From contig NZ_CP053564.1 of NCBI RefSeq assembly GCF_013155125.1, positions 4,781,501 through 4,845,500 of the forward strand: 64,000 nucleotides of DNA, in the 5' to 3' direction. This DNA comes from Pseudonocardia broussonetiae (lineage in GTDB: Bacteria; Actinomycetota; Actinomycetes; Mycobacteriales; Pseudonocardiaceae). Positions 27,228 to 35,750 of the stretch are shown in pieces (the stretch's first letter is position 1; each line of letters starts with the position of its first letter). The position numbers were made by a program, and so were the translations under genes. The notes under the pieces were generated by a model that had not been told where the DNA came from, did not search any database, and saw nothing but the letters and a program-made list of their open reading frames with translations.

Positions 27228-27270
27228 CCCCCGCGAGTCGGGGTGCCGCTGCGACCGTGTCGGGGTGCCG
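27228..27270 (+). repeat. Copy 1 (diverged) of a 43-bp dispersed repeat
   Basis: Sequence starting CCCGCGAGTCGGGG resembles the 43-bp elements at 47881-47923 and 56988-57030, with about three quarters of positions equal by eye. It fills the gap between pimA and the next gene. A 17-codon open frame (27220-27273), whose ATG overlaps the pimA stop, reads through it. Confidence 0.5.
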
Positions 27271-27797
27271 TGACGACGCTCCTGGTCCTGCTCGCGCTGG
27301 CGGCGCTCGCGTGCGTCGTCGCGCTGGCGGCCGCGCGGGTACGGCGACTGCACCGCCTGCACGTCCGGGTGGACGCCGCCCGCGCCGGGCTGGACGCGGC
27401 GCTGCGGAGGCGGGCGGAGGCGGCTGCGCGCGCGTGTACGGGGGGTGCGCTGGGGGACGCGGCGTTCGCCGCGGCCCGCGCGTCGGGCGTCGACGGGGAG
27501 CGGGAGGCCGTCGAGAACGAGCTGGGCCGGCACCTCGCCGTGCTGGACCGCGCCGCCCTCCCCGCACCGCTGCGCACGGAGCTCGCCGAGGCCGAGCGGT
27601 TCGTCGAGCTCGGGCGCAGCGTCTACCACGACGCCGTGCGCGACACCCTCGACCTGCGCTCGCGGCGGCTCGTCCGGTGGCTCCGACTGGCCGGTACGGC
27701 CCCGCTGCCGGCCTACCTCGACATCGCCGTGACCTCCGCCGCGGCCCGACGCGCCGCTCCGGGGCCTGACGTAGGATCGGAGCACCGTCCCGCCTGA
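27270..27797 (+). CDS. LemA-like membrane protein of the pimA locus
   Basis: A 175-residue protein with an N-terminal membrane helix (TLLVLLALAALACVVALAAA) followed by a long helical domain (HRLHVRVDAARAGLDAALRRR, EREAVENELGRHLAVL, RTELAEAERFVELGRSVYHDAVRDTL) resembling LemA proteins. It sits where mycobacteria have the membrane protein Rv2609c, whose N-terminal part is similar. The role is unknown; the conserved position suggests a link to cell-envelope lipid synthesis. The GTG start at 27270 overlaps the stop of a 17-codon frame; GTG at 27243 is an alternative. Confidence 0.75.
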   Translation: MTTLLVLLALAALACVVALAAARVRRLHRLHVRVDAARAGLDAALRRRAEAAARACTGGALGDAAFAAARASGVDGEREAVENELGRHLAVLDRAALPAPLRTELAEAERFVELGRSVYHDAVRDTLDLRSRRLVRWLRLAGTAPLPAYLDIAVTSAAARRAAPGPDVGSEHRPA

Positions 27798-27821
27798 AAC
27801 CGCACGTCGAGAGGTACCACC

Positions 27822-28754
27822 GTGTCGTCGCCCGAGCAGTCCGCAGCCGCGCAGTCCGCCAGCACCGGCGCCCCCGAGCTGGGCACCGCGCGCGTGAAGC
27901 GCGGGATGGCCGAGATGCTCAAGGGCGGCGTGATCATGGACGTGGTCGACGCCACGCAGGCGAAGATCGCGGAGGACGCCGGCGCCGTCGCCGTCATGGC
28001 GCTGGAGCGCGTGCCCGCCGACATCCGCGCGCAGGGCGGGGTCGCCCGCATGAGCGACCCCGACATGATCCAGGGCATCGTCGACGCCGTCTCGATCCCG
28101 GTCATGGCCAAGGCCCGCATCGGGCACTTCGTCGAGGCGCAGGTGCTGCAGTCGCTCGGCGTCGACTACGTCGACGAGTCCGAGGTCCTCACCCCCGCCG
28201 ACGAGGCGCACCACATCGACAAGTGGGCGTACACGGTGCCCTTCGTCTGCGGCGCCACCAACCTCGGTGAGGCCCTGCGTCGCATCTCCGAGGGCGCGGC
28301 GATGATCCGCTCGAAGGGCGAGGCCGGCACCGGCAACGTCGTCGAGGCCACGCGGCACATGCGGTCGATCCGCGGCGAGATCCGCAAGCTCGCCGCACTC
28401 GACGAGGCCGAGCTGTGGGTCGCGGCCAAGGAGCTGCGGGCGCCGGTCGAGCTGGTCCGCGAGGTCGCGGCGGCCGGCAAGCTGCCCGTCGTCCTGTTCA
28501 CCGCGGGCGGCATCGCCACCCCCGCCGACGCCGCGATGATGATGCAGCTCGGCGCCGAGGGCGTGTTCGTCGGCTCGGGCATCTTCAAGTCGGGCGACCC
28601 GGCCCAGCGCGCCGAGGCGATCGTCAAGGCGACCACCTTCTTCGACGACCCCGACGTCATCGCGAAGGTCTCGCGCGGTCTCGGCGAGGCGATGGTCGGC
28701 ATCAACATCGACCAGCTCCCGCCCGAGCAGCGCTACGCCGGCCGCGGCTGGTAA
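27822..28754 (+). CDS. pdxS: Pyridoxal 5'-phosphate synthase, PdxS subunit
   Basis: A 310-residue TIM-barrel synthase. The catalytic lysine is K97 in VMAKARIGH; the phosphate-binding region [10 protein letters not shown] and the C-terminal [19 protein letters not shown] and [11 protein letters not shown] are family signatures. It combines ribose 5-phosphate, glyceraldehyde 3-phosphate and ammonia to make PLP, with PdxT supplying the ammonia. Here pdxT lies 10.7 kb away at 39436, not next to pdxS. The GTG start follows GAGAGG; a TAGGAT box overlaps the end of the preceding gene. Confidence 0.97.
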   Translation: MSSPEQSAAAQSASTGAPELGTARVKRGMAEMLKGGVIMDVVDATQAKIAEDAGAVAVMALERVPADIRAQGGVARMSDPDMIQGIVDAVSIPVMAKARIGHFVEAQVLQSLGVDYVDESEVLTPADEAHHIDKWAYTVPFVCGATNLGEALRRISEGAAMIRSKGEAGTGNVVEATRHMRSIRGEIRKLAALDEAELWVAAKELRAPVELVREVAAAGKLPVVLFTAGGIATPADAAMMMQLGAEGVFVGSGIFKSGDPAQRAEAIVKATTFFDDPDVIAKVSRGLGEAMVGINIDQLPPEQRYAGRGW

Positions 28755-28884
28755 CCCGTTCTCTCACGCTGCGTGCCCCGGACCGAGTGAGGACCCGGCC
28801 CGATGGTGTGACGCGGCCGTCCGGAGTCACGCACTGCGCCTAACGTCGGCCCCGTCGATGTGACTGATGGGGACGGAGAGACGC

Positions 28885-30543
28885 ATGAGGCGACAGGTGA
28901 CGGTGGGTGGCCTGGTGGCCCTCGCGCTGCTGAGCGGGTCCGTGGTGGCGCAGGCCGCCCAGCCCGCCCCTCCGGCGGGGGAGTGCGTGGCCGGGGGAGT
29001 GGAGGGTGGGGCGTCGGACGAGCCGGACGACTCCGCCGACCCGGGGGACTCCTCCGACGACTCGGGCGACGAGGAGCCGGCCGACGACGACTCGGGCTCG
29101 GACGACGACTCGGGGGACTCGGACGACGAAGCGCCTTCCGACGACTCGGCTGACGAGGACCCGGCCGACGACTCCGCCTCGGAGGATGACCCCGCCGACG
29201 AGGACCCCGCCGACAGCTCCGACGACGACGCCTCGGGTGACGACGCCTCGGGTGACGACGCCTCGGGTGACGACGCCTCGGGTGACGACGCCTCGGGTGA
29301 CGACGCCTCGGGTGACGACGCCTCGGGTGACGACGCCTCGGGTGACGACCAGGCCGACGACAACACCTCCTCCGACGACACCCCCTCCGACGACGCCACC
29401 GACGAGGCACCGGCCGACACCGCCGCCCCCGCGGACGCGACTGCTCCGGCGGATGCCGCCGCCTCGGCCGGCGCCGCCTGCGCCACGCCCACCGCGGCCG
29501 AGGCGCTCGGCTGGGGCGCCCCCGCGCTGGCCGACGAGTTCGACGGCGCCCTCGGCGGCGACTGGCGCGTCTACTCCGGCACCGGTTTCGACGGTCAGGG
29601 CACCCGGACCGCCGACGCCCTGAGCGTCTCCGACGGCGTCCTCACGATCACCGGGGACGCCGCCGGCAACACCGGCGGCATGGCGTGGAGCACGGGCCAG
29701 GAGTACGGGCGGTGGGAGGCGCGGGTGCGCACCCCCGCCGGCGACCCGTCGTACAACCCGGTCCTGCTGCTCTGGCCCGACGACCCGGCCGCCGCCGGTC
29801 AGGAGATCGACTTCCTCGAGGTCCTCGACCCCACCCGCCAGACCGCCAACGCCTTCGTCCACCCCGGCGGCGGGTCGGCGGCGGAGACCGCTGAGGTCGC
29901 GGTCGACGGCACCGCCTGGCACACCTGGGCCGTCGAGTGGACCCCCACCTCCGTCACCACCTACGTCGACGGCACCGAGTGGTGGCGCCTCGACGACCCC
30001 ACCCTCCTGCCCTCGGGCCCCATGCACCTGTGCGTCCAGCTCGACTGGTTCCCCACCGGCGGCGAGACCGTCCAGGAGTCCTCGATGCAGGTCGACTGGG
30101 TCCGCCAGTACGCCCTCCCGACCACCCCGGCGACGACGGACCCTGCGCCCCCGGCCGACGCAGCGGCCCCGTCCGCCCCCGGCACCTCCGCCGCCCCCGG
30201 CACCCCCGCTGACGCCACCCCTCCCGCCGACACGACCGCCCCGGCCGATGCGACCGCCCCGGCCGATGCGACCACCCCGGCCGATGCGACCACCCCGTCC
30301 GATGCGACCACCCCGTCCGACGCGATCACCCCTGCCGCTGTCCCCGCCGACCCGACGGCACTCACCGACGCGACGGCACCCGCCGACGCGACGGCACCCG
30401 CGGACCCGACGGCACCCGCAGACACCCCCGCGGCGACCGAGGGCATGACCAGGACCGAGGGGGTCCGCCTCGCCGAGGGCGCCCCCGACCTCCCCGCCCG
30501 CCCCGGCATCGTCGGCCACGCGGTCGCCGCACCCCGCGGCTGA
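28885..30543 (+). CDS. Secreted GH16-family glycoside hydrolase with acidic and PADATA-type repeats
   Basis: A 552-residue exported protein. Residues 1-27 are a signal peptide (MRRQVTVGGLVALALLSG...AQA). Residues 40-190 are extremely acidic Asp/Ser/Gly/Ala sequence with eight exact DDASG repeats at 114-153. The catalytic GH16-like domain spans about 210-415, with the nucleophile/acid-base signature EIDFLE (E307, D309, E312). A C-terminal Ala/Pro/Asp/Thr-rich tail has repeated PADAT units. GH16 enzymes cut beta-glucans, agar or related polymers; the target is not predictable. ATG 28885 (after GGAGAG) is preferred over ATG 28867. A -10-like TAACGT occurs near 28839. Confidence 0.85.
   Translation: MRRQVTVGGLVALALLSGSVVAQAAQPAPPAGECVAGGVEGGASDEPDDSADPGDSSDDSGDEEPADDDSGSDDDSGDSDDEAPSDDSADEDPADDSASEDDPADEDPADSSDDDASGDDASGDDASGDDASGDDASGDDASGDDASGDDASGDDQADDNTSSDDTPSDDATDEAPADTAAPADATAPADAAASAGAACATPTAAEALGWGAPALADEFDGALGGDWRVYSGTGFDGQGTRTADALSVSDGVLTITGDAAGNTGGMAWSTGQEYGRWEARVRTPAGDPSYNPVLLLWPDDPAAAGQEIDFLEVLDPTRQTANAFVHPGGGSAAETAEVAVDGTAWHTWAVEWTPTSVTTYVDGTEWWRLDDPTLLPSGPMHLCVQLDWFPTGGETVQESSMQVDWVRQYALPTTPATTDPAPPADAAAPSAPGTSAAPGTPADATPPADTTAPADATAPADATTPADATTPSDATTPSDAITPAAVPADPTALTDATAPADATAPADPTAPADTPAATEGMTRTEGVRLAEGAPDLPARPGIVGHAVAAPRG
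29224..29343 (+). repeat. Eight perfect tandem copies of a 15-bp coding repeat
   Basis: The unit GACGACGCCTCGGGT is repeated eight times without change inside the GH16 gene, encoding (DDASG)8. Exact identity at every wobble position suggests recent expansion. Confidence 0.95.
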
Positions 30544-30740
30544 TCGCCTACCCTGCGCCTACACACCGATTCCGATCTCCACACCGACAGCAACCGGTGC
30601 GGTGGACGGAACCGGTGCGCGAGCCCCGATCGCCGCCCGAACCGGCGATCGGGGCTCGACGTCGTCCGGGGGCCGGCGGCCCGGGCAACCGGCGGGTCAG
30701 GCCGGCGCCCTCCGGACACGCGGCGGCCGAGAAGCCGACC

Positions 30741-31475
30741 GTCCACACACCAGTCCCGTCCCCGGCACACCGACTGCAGCGGGTGTGCGGGGTACGGAAC
30801 CGGTGTGCGAGGCGCGGACGCCGCGGTGATCGCCGGAAGTGCGCCGTGGTGGTCGTCCGACCGACCGTGGCGGTGCGGTTTCGACGATCACCGCCGCTGT
30901 GATCGCCGTCCACCGCACCTGAGCGTCCGGGAGGCGACCGTGGTGTGCGGCGGACCGCGATCAAGGCCGATGGGTGCGGTGTCGGTGGCTGACCACCGGG
31001 CGTGCGTCAGCCCGGCCCGATTGGCTCGGCCACCACTGGCGGCTCGCGGTGGGCGGACCCGGCCGCCGGACGGTCCACACACCGGTCCTGCCACCGCCAC
31101 ATCACCTGCAACCGGTGTGCGGAGCACGCACCCGGTGTGCGACGGCGGACGCCCGGTGATCGCCGGAAGTGCGCCACAGCGGTCGTCCGACCGCCCGTGG
31201 CGGTGCGATTTCGATGATCACCGCCGCCGTGATCGCCGTCCACCGCACCTGAGCGTCTGTGAGGCGACCGTGGTGTGCGGCGAACCGCGATCAAGGTCGA
31301 TGGGGTGTCGGTGATGGCCGGGCGTGCGCCAGCCCGGCCCGATGTGGCTCGGCCACCACTCGCGGCTCACGGTGACCGCACCCCCGGACGTCCACACCCC
31401 GTTCCCACCACCGCCACCTGCATCCGCTGCCCGCCCCGCGAACTCCGCGGCGATCACCGGGAGTGCGACGTCAGC
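30741..31475. repeat. Intergenic tandem repeat, unit about 330 bp (two full copies and one partial)
   Basis: Copy 1 runs 30741-31072, copy 2 31073-31389, and a shortened third copy from 31390 to about 31475; each begins GTCCACAC. A shared block GTGATCGCCGGAAGTGCG lies at 30826 and 31156, exactly 330 bases apart. The copies share long blocks such as GATCGCCGTCCACCGCACCT but differ by substitutions and small deletions. Open frames in the repeat change at non-synonymous sites between copies, so coding is unlikely. The flanking stretch 30544-30740 holds GC-rich inverted segments but no gene. Confidence 0.8.
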
Positions 31476-31490
31476 CCCCCAGTGCCACCA

Positions 31491-32045
31491 TCACACGTAC
31501 TCCATCACCAGCACCGCCCCCGACCCGGGGACCAGTGCCTGGTAGAGGTGCGGGCGGTCGCCGGGGAAGCGGGCGTAGTCGCCCACCCCCAGCTCCACCT
31601 CCCCACCCGTCGGCCCCGCCCGCCACCGACCCGCCGTGACGAGCAGGTGCTCGGTCGTCCCGCGGATGTGGGCGTGCGCCTCGCGCGCCGCGCCGGGCTC
31701 CGCGGTGATGACGTGCAGATCGCGCCGCGCCCCGGGAGGGCAGGCGGCGAGCAGGGTGCCGGTGAACGGGGCGTGCTCGGACGGGAGGGCGAGGCCCTCG
31801 CCCGCGCGGATCACCCGGACCGGCGACTCGACCGGGTCGACCAGCCGGCTGAACGGCACGTCGAGCACTACGGCGATCGCCCACAGCGTCTCGACGCTCG
31901 GGTTGCCGGTGCCGGACTCCAGCTGTGAGAGCGTCGACTTCGCGATCCCGGCCCGCCGCGCGAGCTCGGTCAGCGACAGGCCCATCCGCTCGCGCTCGCG
32001 GCGCAGCGCGGCGGCGATGGCGGCCAGGGGAGCTGTTCGTTCCAT
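31491..32045 (-). CDS. XRE-family transcriptional regulator with cupin domain
   Basis: A 184-residue regulator. The N-terminal helix-turn-helix (GLSLTELARRAGIAKSTLSQLESG, about residues 22-45) is followed by a C-terminal cupin (HAHIRGTTEHLLVTAGRW, LGVGDYARFPGDRPHLYQAL) that probably binds a small effector. It is divergent from azlCD with 53 bases between the starts, the usual arrangement for regulators of AzlCD-type branched-chain amino-acid exporters. The ATG is preceded by GGAG. Autoregulation from the shared promoter region is likely but inferred. Confidence 0.9.
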   Translation of the reverse strand: MERTAPLAAIAAALRRERERMGLSLTELARRAGIAKSTLSQLESGTGNPSVETLWAIAVVLDVPFSRLVDPVESPVRVIRAGEGLALPSEHAPFTGTLLAACPPGARRDLHVITAEPGAAREAHAHIRGTTEHLLVTAGRWRAGPTGGEVELGVGDYARFPGDRPHLYQALVPGSGAVLVMEYV

Positions 32046-32098
32046 CGGTCTCCACGTTCGGGTTGACGAACACCGGTTGGGTGTTCAGCATAAGCGAC
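32046..32098. promoter_or_regulatory. Shared operator/promoter of the XRE regulator and azlCD
   Basis: Contains the inverted repeat GTTCG-GGTTGA-CGAAC (about 32056-32071) and a possible -35 TTGACG at 32063-32068. A second pair, TTCAGC at 32085-32090 and GCTGAA, reaches into the first codons of azlC. These dyads are candidate sites for the divergent cupin regulator. Confidence 0.5.
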
Positions 32099-32782
32099 AT
32101 GCGTTCGCTGAATCGAACGGACGGTCTGCGCGACGTGCTCGCGCTCGCCTCCGCCGTCGGGGTGGTCGGGGCGTCGTTCGGCGCGCTCGCCGCCGCGGCG
32201 GGGATCCCGCTCGCGCTGGCGTCGGGGATGTCGCTGCTCGTGTTCGCCGGCGGCTCGCAGTTCCTGGTCGTGAGCGTGGTCGCGGCGGGCGGGAGCCCGG
32301 TGGCCGCGGTCGTCGCCGGGCTGCTGATCAACGCCCGGCACCTGCCGTTCGGGCTGGCGATGGCCCCGGTGGTCGGCACCTCGTGGCCCGCGCGGCTGGT
32401 CGGTGCGCACGTCCTGATCGACGAGTCGGTCGCCTTCGCCCGGTCCCGCGGCGACGGCGCCCGCCGCGCGTTCTGGATGTGCGGGGCCGCGCTGTTCGTC
32501 TTCTGGAACGTCGGGACGGTGGTCGGCGTGCTGGCCGGGGCGGCGGTGCCCGACACCGACGCGTTCGGCATCGACGCCGCCTTCCCGGCCGCGCTGCTCG
32601 CGCTGCTGGTCCCGGCGCTGCGCGAGGCCGACGCGCGGCGGGTCGGGCTGGCCGCCGCCGCGGTCGCGCTGGTCGCCACGCCGTTCCTGCCCCCGGGCCT
32701 GCCGGTGCTGGTCGGGCTCCTCGGCCTGGCCGCCGCGGGGAGGGCCCCGACGGCGCCCGCCGCCGCCGGGAGGCCCCGATGA
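32099..32782 (+). CDS. azlC: AzlC-family branched-chain amino-acid exporter, large subunit
   Basis: A 227-residue membrane protein with about six helices. The family features are SFGALAAAAGIPLALASGMSLLVFAGGSQF at the N-terminus and LLINARHLPFGLAMAP (NARH motif) near residue 80. With AzlD it forms a branched-chain amino-acid or analogue exporter in the cytoplasmic membrane. The start at 32099 is close to the promoter dyads, leaving little or no leader. It is followed 13 bases later by azlD. Confidence 0.9.
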   Translation: MRSLNRTDGLRDVLALASAVGVVGASFGALAAAAGIPLALASGMSLLVFAGGSQFLVVSVVAAGGSPVAAVVAGLLINARHLPFGLAMAPVVGTSWPARLVGAHVLIDESVAFARSRGDGARRAFWMCGAALFVFWNVGTVVGVLAGAAVPDTDAFGIDAAFPAALLALLVPALREADARRVGLAAAAVALVATPFLPPGLPVLVGLLGLAAAGRAPTAPAAAGRPR

Positions 32783-32795
32783 GCGGGAGGCCCCG

Positions 32796-33104
32796 ATGAC
32801 CTGGACCGCCGTCCTCGTGCTCGCCGCCGGCACCTACCTGCTGCGCCTGGCCGGGCTCGTGCTGCGCGAGCGGATGCCGCTCTCGCCGCGCACCGAGCGC
32901 CTGCTCGACCTCGGCGCCACCGCCCTGCTCGTCGCCCTCCTGGCCACGGCCGCCCTGACCCAGGACGGCGGGTTCGCCGGCTGGGCGCGCACCGGCGGCG
33001 TGGCCGTCGGGGCGGTCGCGGCGTGGCGGCGGGTGCCGTTCGTGCTGGTCGTGGTGCTGGCCGCCGCCACGACCGCGGGCCTGCGCCTCCTCGGGGTGCC
33101 GTGA
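32796..33104 (+). CDS. azlD: AzlD-family exporter, small subunit
   Basis: A 102-residue protein with three to four membrane helices; GTYLLRLAGLVL near residue 12 and RVPFVLVVVLAAATTAGLRLL at the end are typical of AzlD. It is the partner of AzlC. A frame opening with GTG at 33101 overlaps its stop, so the next gene may be coupled to it. Confidence 0.88.
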   Translation: MTWTAVLVLAAGTYLLRLAGLVLRERMPLSPRTERLLDLGATALLVALLATAALTQDGGFAGWARTGGVAVGAVAAWRRVPFVLVVVLAAATTAGLRLLGVP

Positions 33105-33130
33105 CCGCTCCCGTAGGGGAGGCTCGGCGG

Positions 33131-34531
33131 GTGCACTGTCTGGTGATCGGGGCGACCGGCTACGTCGGCGCCCGGCTCGTGCCCCACCTGCGCACCGCCG
33201 GCCACGCCGTGCGGGTGCTGGTGCGCGACGAGGCCAAGCTCGACCGGCTGCCGTGGGCCGACGACGTCGACCGCGTCGTCGGCGACGTCTCGTCGGCGGC
33301 CGACCGCGCCTGCCGCGGCATCGACGCCGTGTTCTACCTCGTGCACTCCATGGACGGCCCGGGCTACGCCGACCGCGACCGCCGCGCCGCCGAGCAGCTC
33401 GCCGCCGCCGCGGGGGCCGCGGGCGTGCGGCGCGTCGTCTACCTCGGCGGGCTCCAACCGGCCGGTGACGCCAACTCCGAGCACCTCGCCTCCCGCCGCG
33501 AGACCGGCGAGGCGCTGCTGGCCGGTCCGGTGCCGGCCGCGGTCCTGCAGGCCGGGATCGTCGTCGGCGCGGGGTCGGCGAGCTTCGAGATGATCCGCCA
33601 CCTCGCCACGCTCTCGCCGGTCCTGCCCCTGCCCGACCGCGCGTGGAACGCCGTGCAGCCCATCGGCATCGACGACGTGCTCTACCACCTCACCGCCTGC
33701 CTGGAGCTCCCCGACGACGTCAACCGCACCTTCGACATCGGCGGCGCGGAGGTCCTGTCCTTCCGCGAGCTGATGACCGGCTTCGCCACGGTGGCGGGTC
33801 GGCTGCGGCCGGTGGCACTGCCGGTGCCGGTCAGCGCGCCGCGGCTGCTCGCCCGCGCGGTGCAGGCGCTGACCCCCGTCGACCGGCACCTGGCCGGCCC
33901 GCTGCTGGAGTCGATGGCCCACGACCTGATCGTCCGGGACGACCCGCCGAACGGTCCGCCGCCCGGTGGCCCCACCCCCTACGCCGAGGCCGTCCGCCGC
34001 GCGCTGGCCGAGGAGGGCGCCGCCGGTCGTGTCGCCACCGACCCGCCCGAGCCCGAGCTCGACAGCGCGCACGTCGAGTCCGTCGACGCTCCCGCGGGCG
34101 TGCTGTGGGACGTCGTCCGCGGCATCGGCGGCGACAACGGCTGGTACACGGTGCCCGGCGTGTGGGCGCTGCGCGGCGGGATCGACCGGCTGCTCGGCGG
34201 CGTCGGCGCCCGGCGCACGACCCCGGCGCGGCTGGAGAAGGGGGCGGCGCTGGACTGGTGGCGCGTCGAGGACGTCGACGAGGGCCGCTCGCTCACGCTG
34301 CGCGCGGAGACCAAGCTGCCCGGGACGGTGTTCCTGGAGCTGCGCGCCGAGCCCGTCGACGCCGTGAGCAGCCGCTACGTCCAGACCGTGCGCTTCCTGC
34401 CCGACGGCCTCGCCGGCCGCGCCTACTGGTACGCCCAGCTCCCCGCGCACGAGTTCGTGTTCGGCGTGATGGCCCGGACGATCGCCGGGGTGGCCGGTAC
34501 TACCGCGCGTCGACGGGCACGGCCGGCCTGA
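33131..34531 (+). CDS. NAD(P)-binding SDR-like protein fused to DUF2867
   Basis: A 466-residue fusion. The N-terminal half is an atypical short-chain dehydrogenase: nucleotide-binding VIGATGYVGARLVPHL at about residues 4-19, VFYLVHSMDGPGYADRDRRAA, and RRVVYLGGLQP. The C-terminal half from about residue 310 (SAHVESVDAPAGVLWDVVRGIGGDNGWY) is a DUF2867/START-like domain. The fusion is common in actinobacteria but has no firm function; quinone or lipid reduction has been guessed. GTG 33131 is preferred because GGGGAGG precedes it; GTG 33101, in GTGA overlap with azlD, is the alternative. The 3' end overlaps the convergent MFS gene by 32 bases. Confidence 0.85.
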   Translation: MHCLVIGATGYVGARLVPHLRTAGHAVRVLVRDEAKLDRLPWADDVDRVVGDVSSAADRACRGIDAVFYLVHSMDGPGYADRDRRAAEQLAAAAGAAGVRRVVYLGGLQPAGDANSEHLASRRETGEALLAGPVPAAVLQAGIVVGAGSASFEMIRHLATLSPVLPLPDRAWNAVQPIGIDDVLYHLTACLELPDDVNRTFDIGGAEVLSFRELMTGFATVAGRLRPVALPVPVSAPRLLARAVQALTPVDRHLAGPLLESMAHDLIVRDDPPNGPPPGGPTPYAEAVRRALAEEGAAGRVATDPPEPELDSAHVESVDAPAGVLWDVVRGIGGDNGWYTVPGVWALRGGIDRLLGGVGARRTTPARLEKGAALDWWRVEDVDEGRSLTLRAETKLPGTVFLELRAEPVDAVSSRYVQTVRFLPDGLAGRAYWYAQLPAHEFVFGVMARTIAGVAGTTARRRARPA

Positions 34532-35702
34532 CCAGCCGCCGGGCCGCGGGCAGCGCCAGCAGCGCCGCGGCCACGGCGACGATCACCGTCAGCACGGCGA
34601 GCGGGCGCGTGAAGCCGCCGGCCCCACCGGCCACCGAGAGCAGCAGCGGCACCCCGAAACCGAGGTAGGCGCAGGCGTAGAAGGTGCCGGTGAGGGCGCC
34701 GCGGGCGGTGGGGGAGGCGAGCTCGCCGACCATCGTCAGCCCGGCGGCCAGGCACAGCCCGTAGCCGACGCCGAGCAGCAGCGCCACCGGCACCAGCAGC
34801 GGCCACGCCCCGGTGCCCACCCCGACCAGCGCCAGTCCGAACCCGACGGCGCCGATGGCCAGGCCTGTGGGCCCGGCGGCGACGTAGCCGATGCGGCGCC
34901 CCAGCGGCTGCGCGAACACCCCCGTCAGCAGCGTCACCCCGGCCACGAGCCCGGTGATCGCCACCGCGATCTCGGGCATCGACGGCGTGAGCAGCAGTGG
35001 CAGGACCGTGACGGCGGTGGACGGGAACGTGAACACCCCGATCGCGACGGGCAGCACGACCAGCGCGAACGCCGTGCGCGCGCCGGGCGGGACGCCGAGG
35101 TCGACGATCTTCCCGCGGCGGCGGTCGGCGGGTGCGAGCGTCTCCGGGACGCTCGGCAGCAGCACCAGCCCGACGACCATCAGCACCACGTGCACGAGGT
35201 AGGGCAGCACCGTCGGCAGCGGCAGCCACTGCGCCATCAGCCCCGACACGAGCGGCCCGATCGCCCAGCCGCCGCCGAGCGCCGCGGTGGTGAGGCGGGC
35301 GGCGCGGGCGGACTCGCCGATGAGCTCGCCGAGCCACGCCGTGCCGACGCTGAACACCACGCCCGACACCGCACCCTGCAGGAACCGCCCGACGAACAGC
35401 AGCACGACCGACCCCGACGCCCCCAGGAACAGCAGCGAGGTGACGATCGACAGCACCACGAACGGCACGACGACCGGGCGCCGCCCGAAGCGGTCCGACG
35501 CCGGGCCGGCGAGCAGCAGAGCGGGCACGAGCCCGGCCGCGTAGACGCCGAACGCGCCGGTCAGGGCGTCGGAGGACAGGCCGAGCAGGTCGCGGTAGAC
35601 CAGCAGCAGCGGTGTGGGCACGTTCGTCCCGAAGGCCACCACGAACACGGCCGTCCACAGCCTCAGCACCGCGCTCCGTCGCACCGGGCCATCATGCGCC
35701 AT
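34500..35702 (-). CDS. MFS transporter
   Basis: A 400-residue major-facilitator protein with 12 hydrophobic segments. The loop 2-3 motif is GPASDRFGRRPVV near residue 65, and the N-terminal FGTNVPTPLLLVYRDLLGLSS is typical of drug/sugar efflux-type members. The substrate is unknown. The ATG at 35702 sits seven bases from a strong palindrome (35709-35750) that separates it from the upstream EF-G-like gene. Its tail overlaps the convergent SDR gene. Confidence 0.88.
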   Translation of the reverse strand: MAHDGPVRRSAVLRLWTAVFVVAFGTNVPTPLLLVYRDLLGLSSDALTGAFGVYAAGLVPALLLAGPASDRFGRRPVVVPFVVLSIVTSLLFLGASGSVVLLFVGRFLQGAVSGVVFSVGTAWLGELIGESARAARLTTAALGGGWAIGPLVSGLMAQWLPLPTVLPYLVHVVLMVVGLVLLPSVPETLAPADRRRGKIVDLGVPPGARTAFALVVLPVAIGVFTFPSTAVTVLPLLLTPSMPEIAVAITGLVAGVTLLTGVFAQPLGRRIGYVAAGPTGLAIGAVGFGLALVGVGTGAWPLLVPVALLLGVGYGLCLAAGLTMVGELASPTARGALTGTFYACAYLGFGVPLLLSVAGGAGGFTRPLAVLTVIVAVAAALLALPAARRLVRPAVPVDAR

Positions 35703-35708
35703 CACCCC

Positions 35709-35750
35709 CGTGAGTGGATACGAGTGCTGCAGCACTCCTAACCACTCACG
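35709..35750. terminator. 42-nt double palindrome between the EF-G-like and MFS genes
   Basis: The outer arms CGTGAGTGG (35709) and CCACTCACG (ending at 35750) enclose a second perfect 16-bp palindrome, GAGTGCTGCAGCACTC, at 35722-35737. One more base pairs at each side. It contains the stop codon of the EF-G-like gene. It may act as a terminator or as an operator for the MFS gene. Its length and ends match the hairpin at 53989-54030. Confidence 0.65.

Noticed and set aside
30544-31490. Open frames of 70-170 codons on both strands between the GH16 and XRE genes
   Set aside because: They follow the 330-bp repeat; differences between copies change amino acids freely and no start signals are present.
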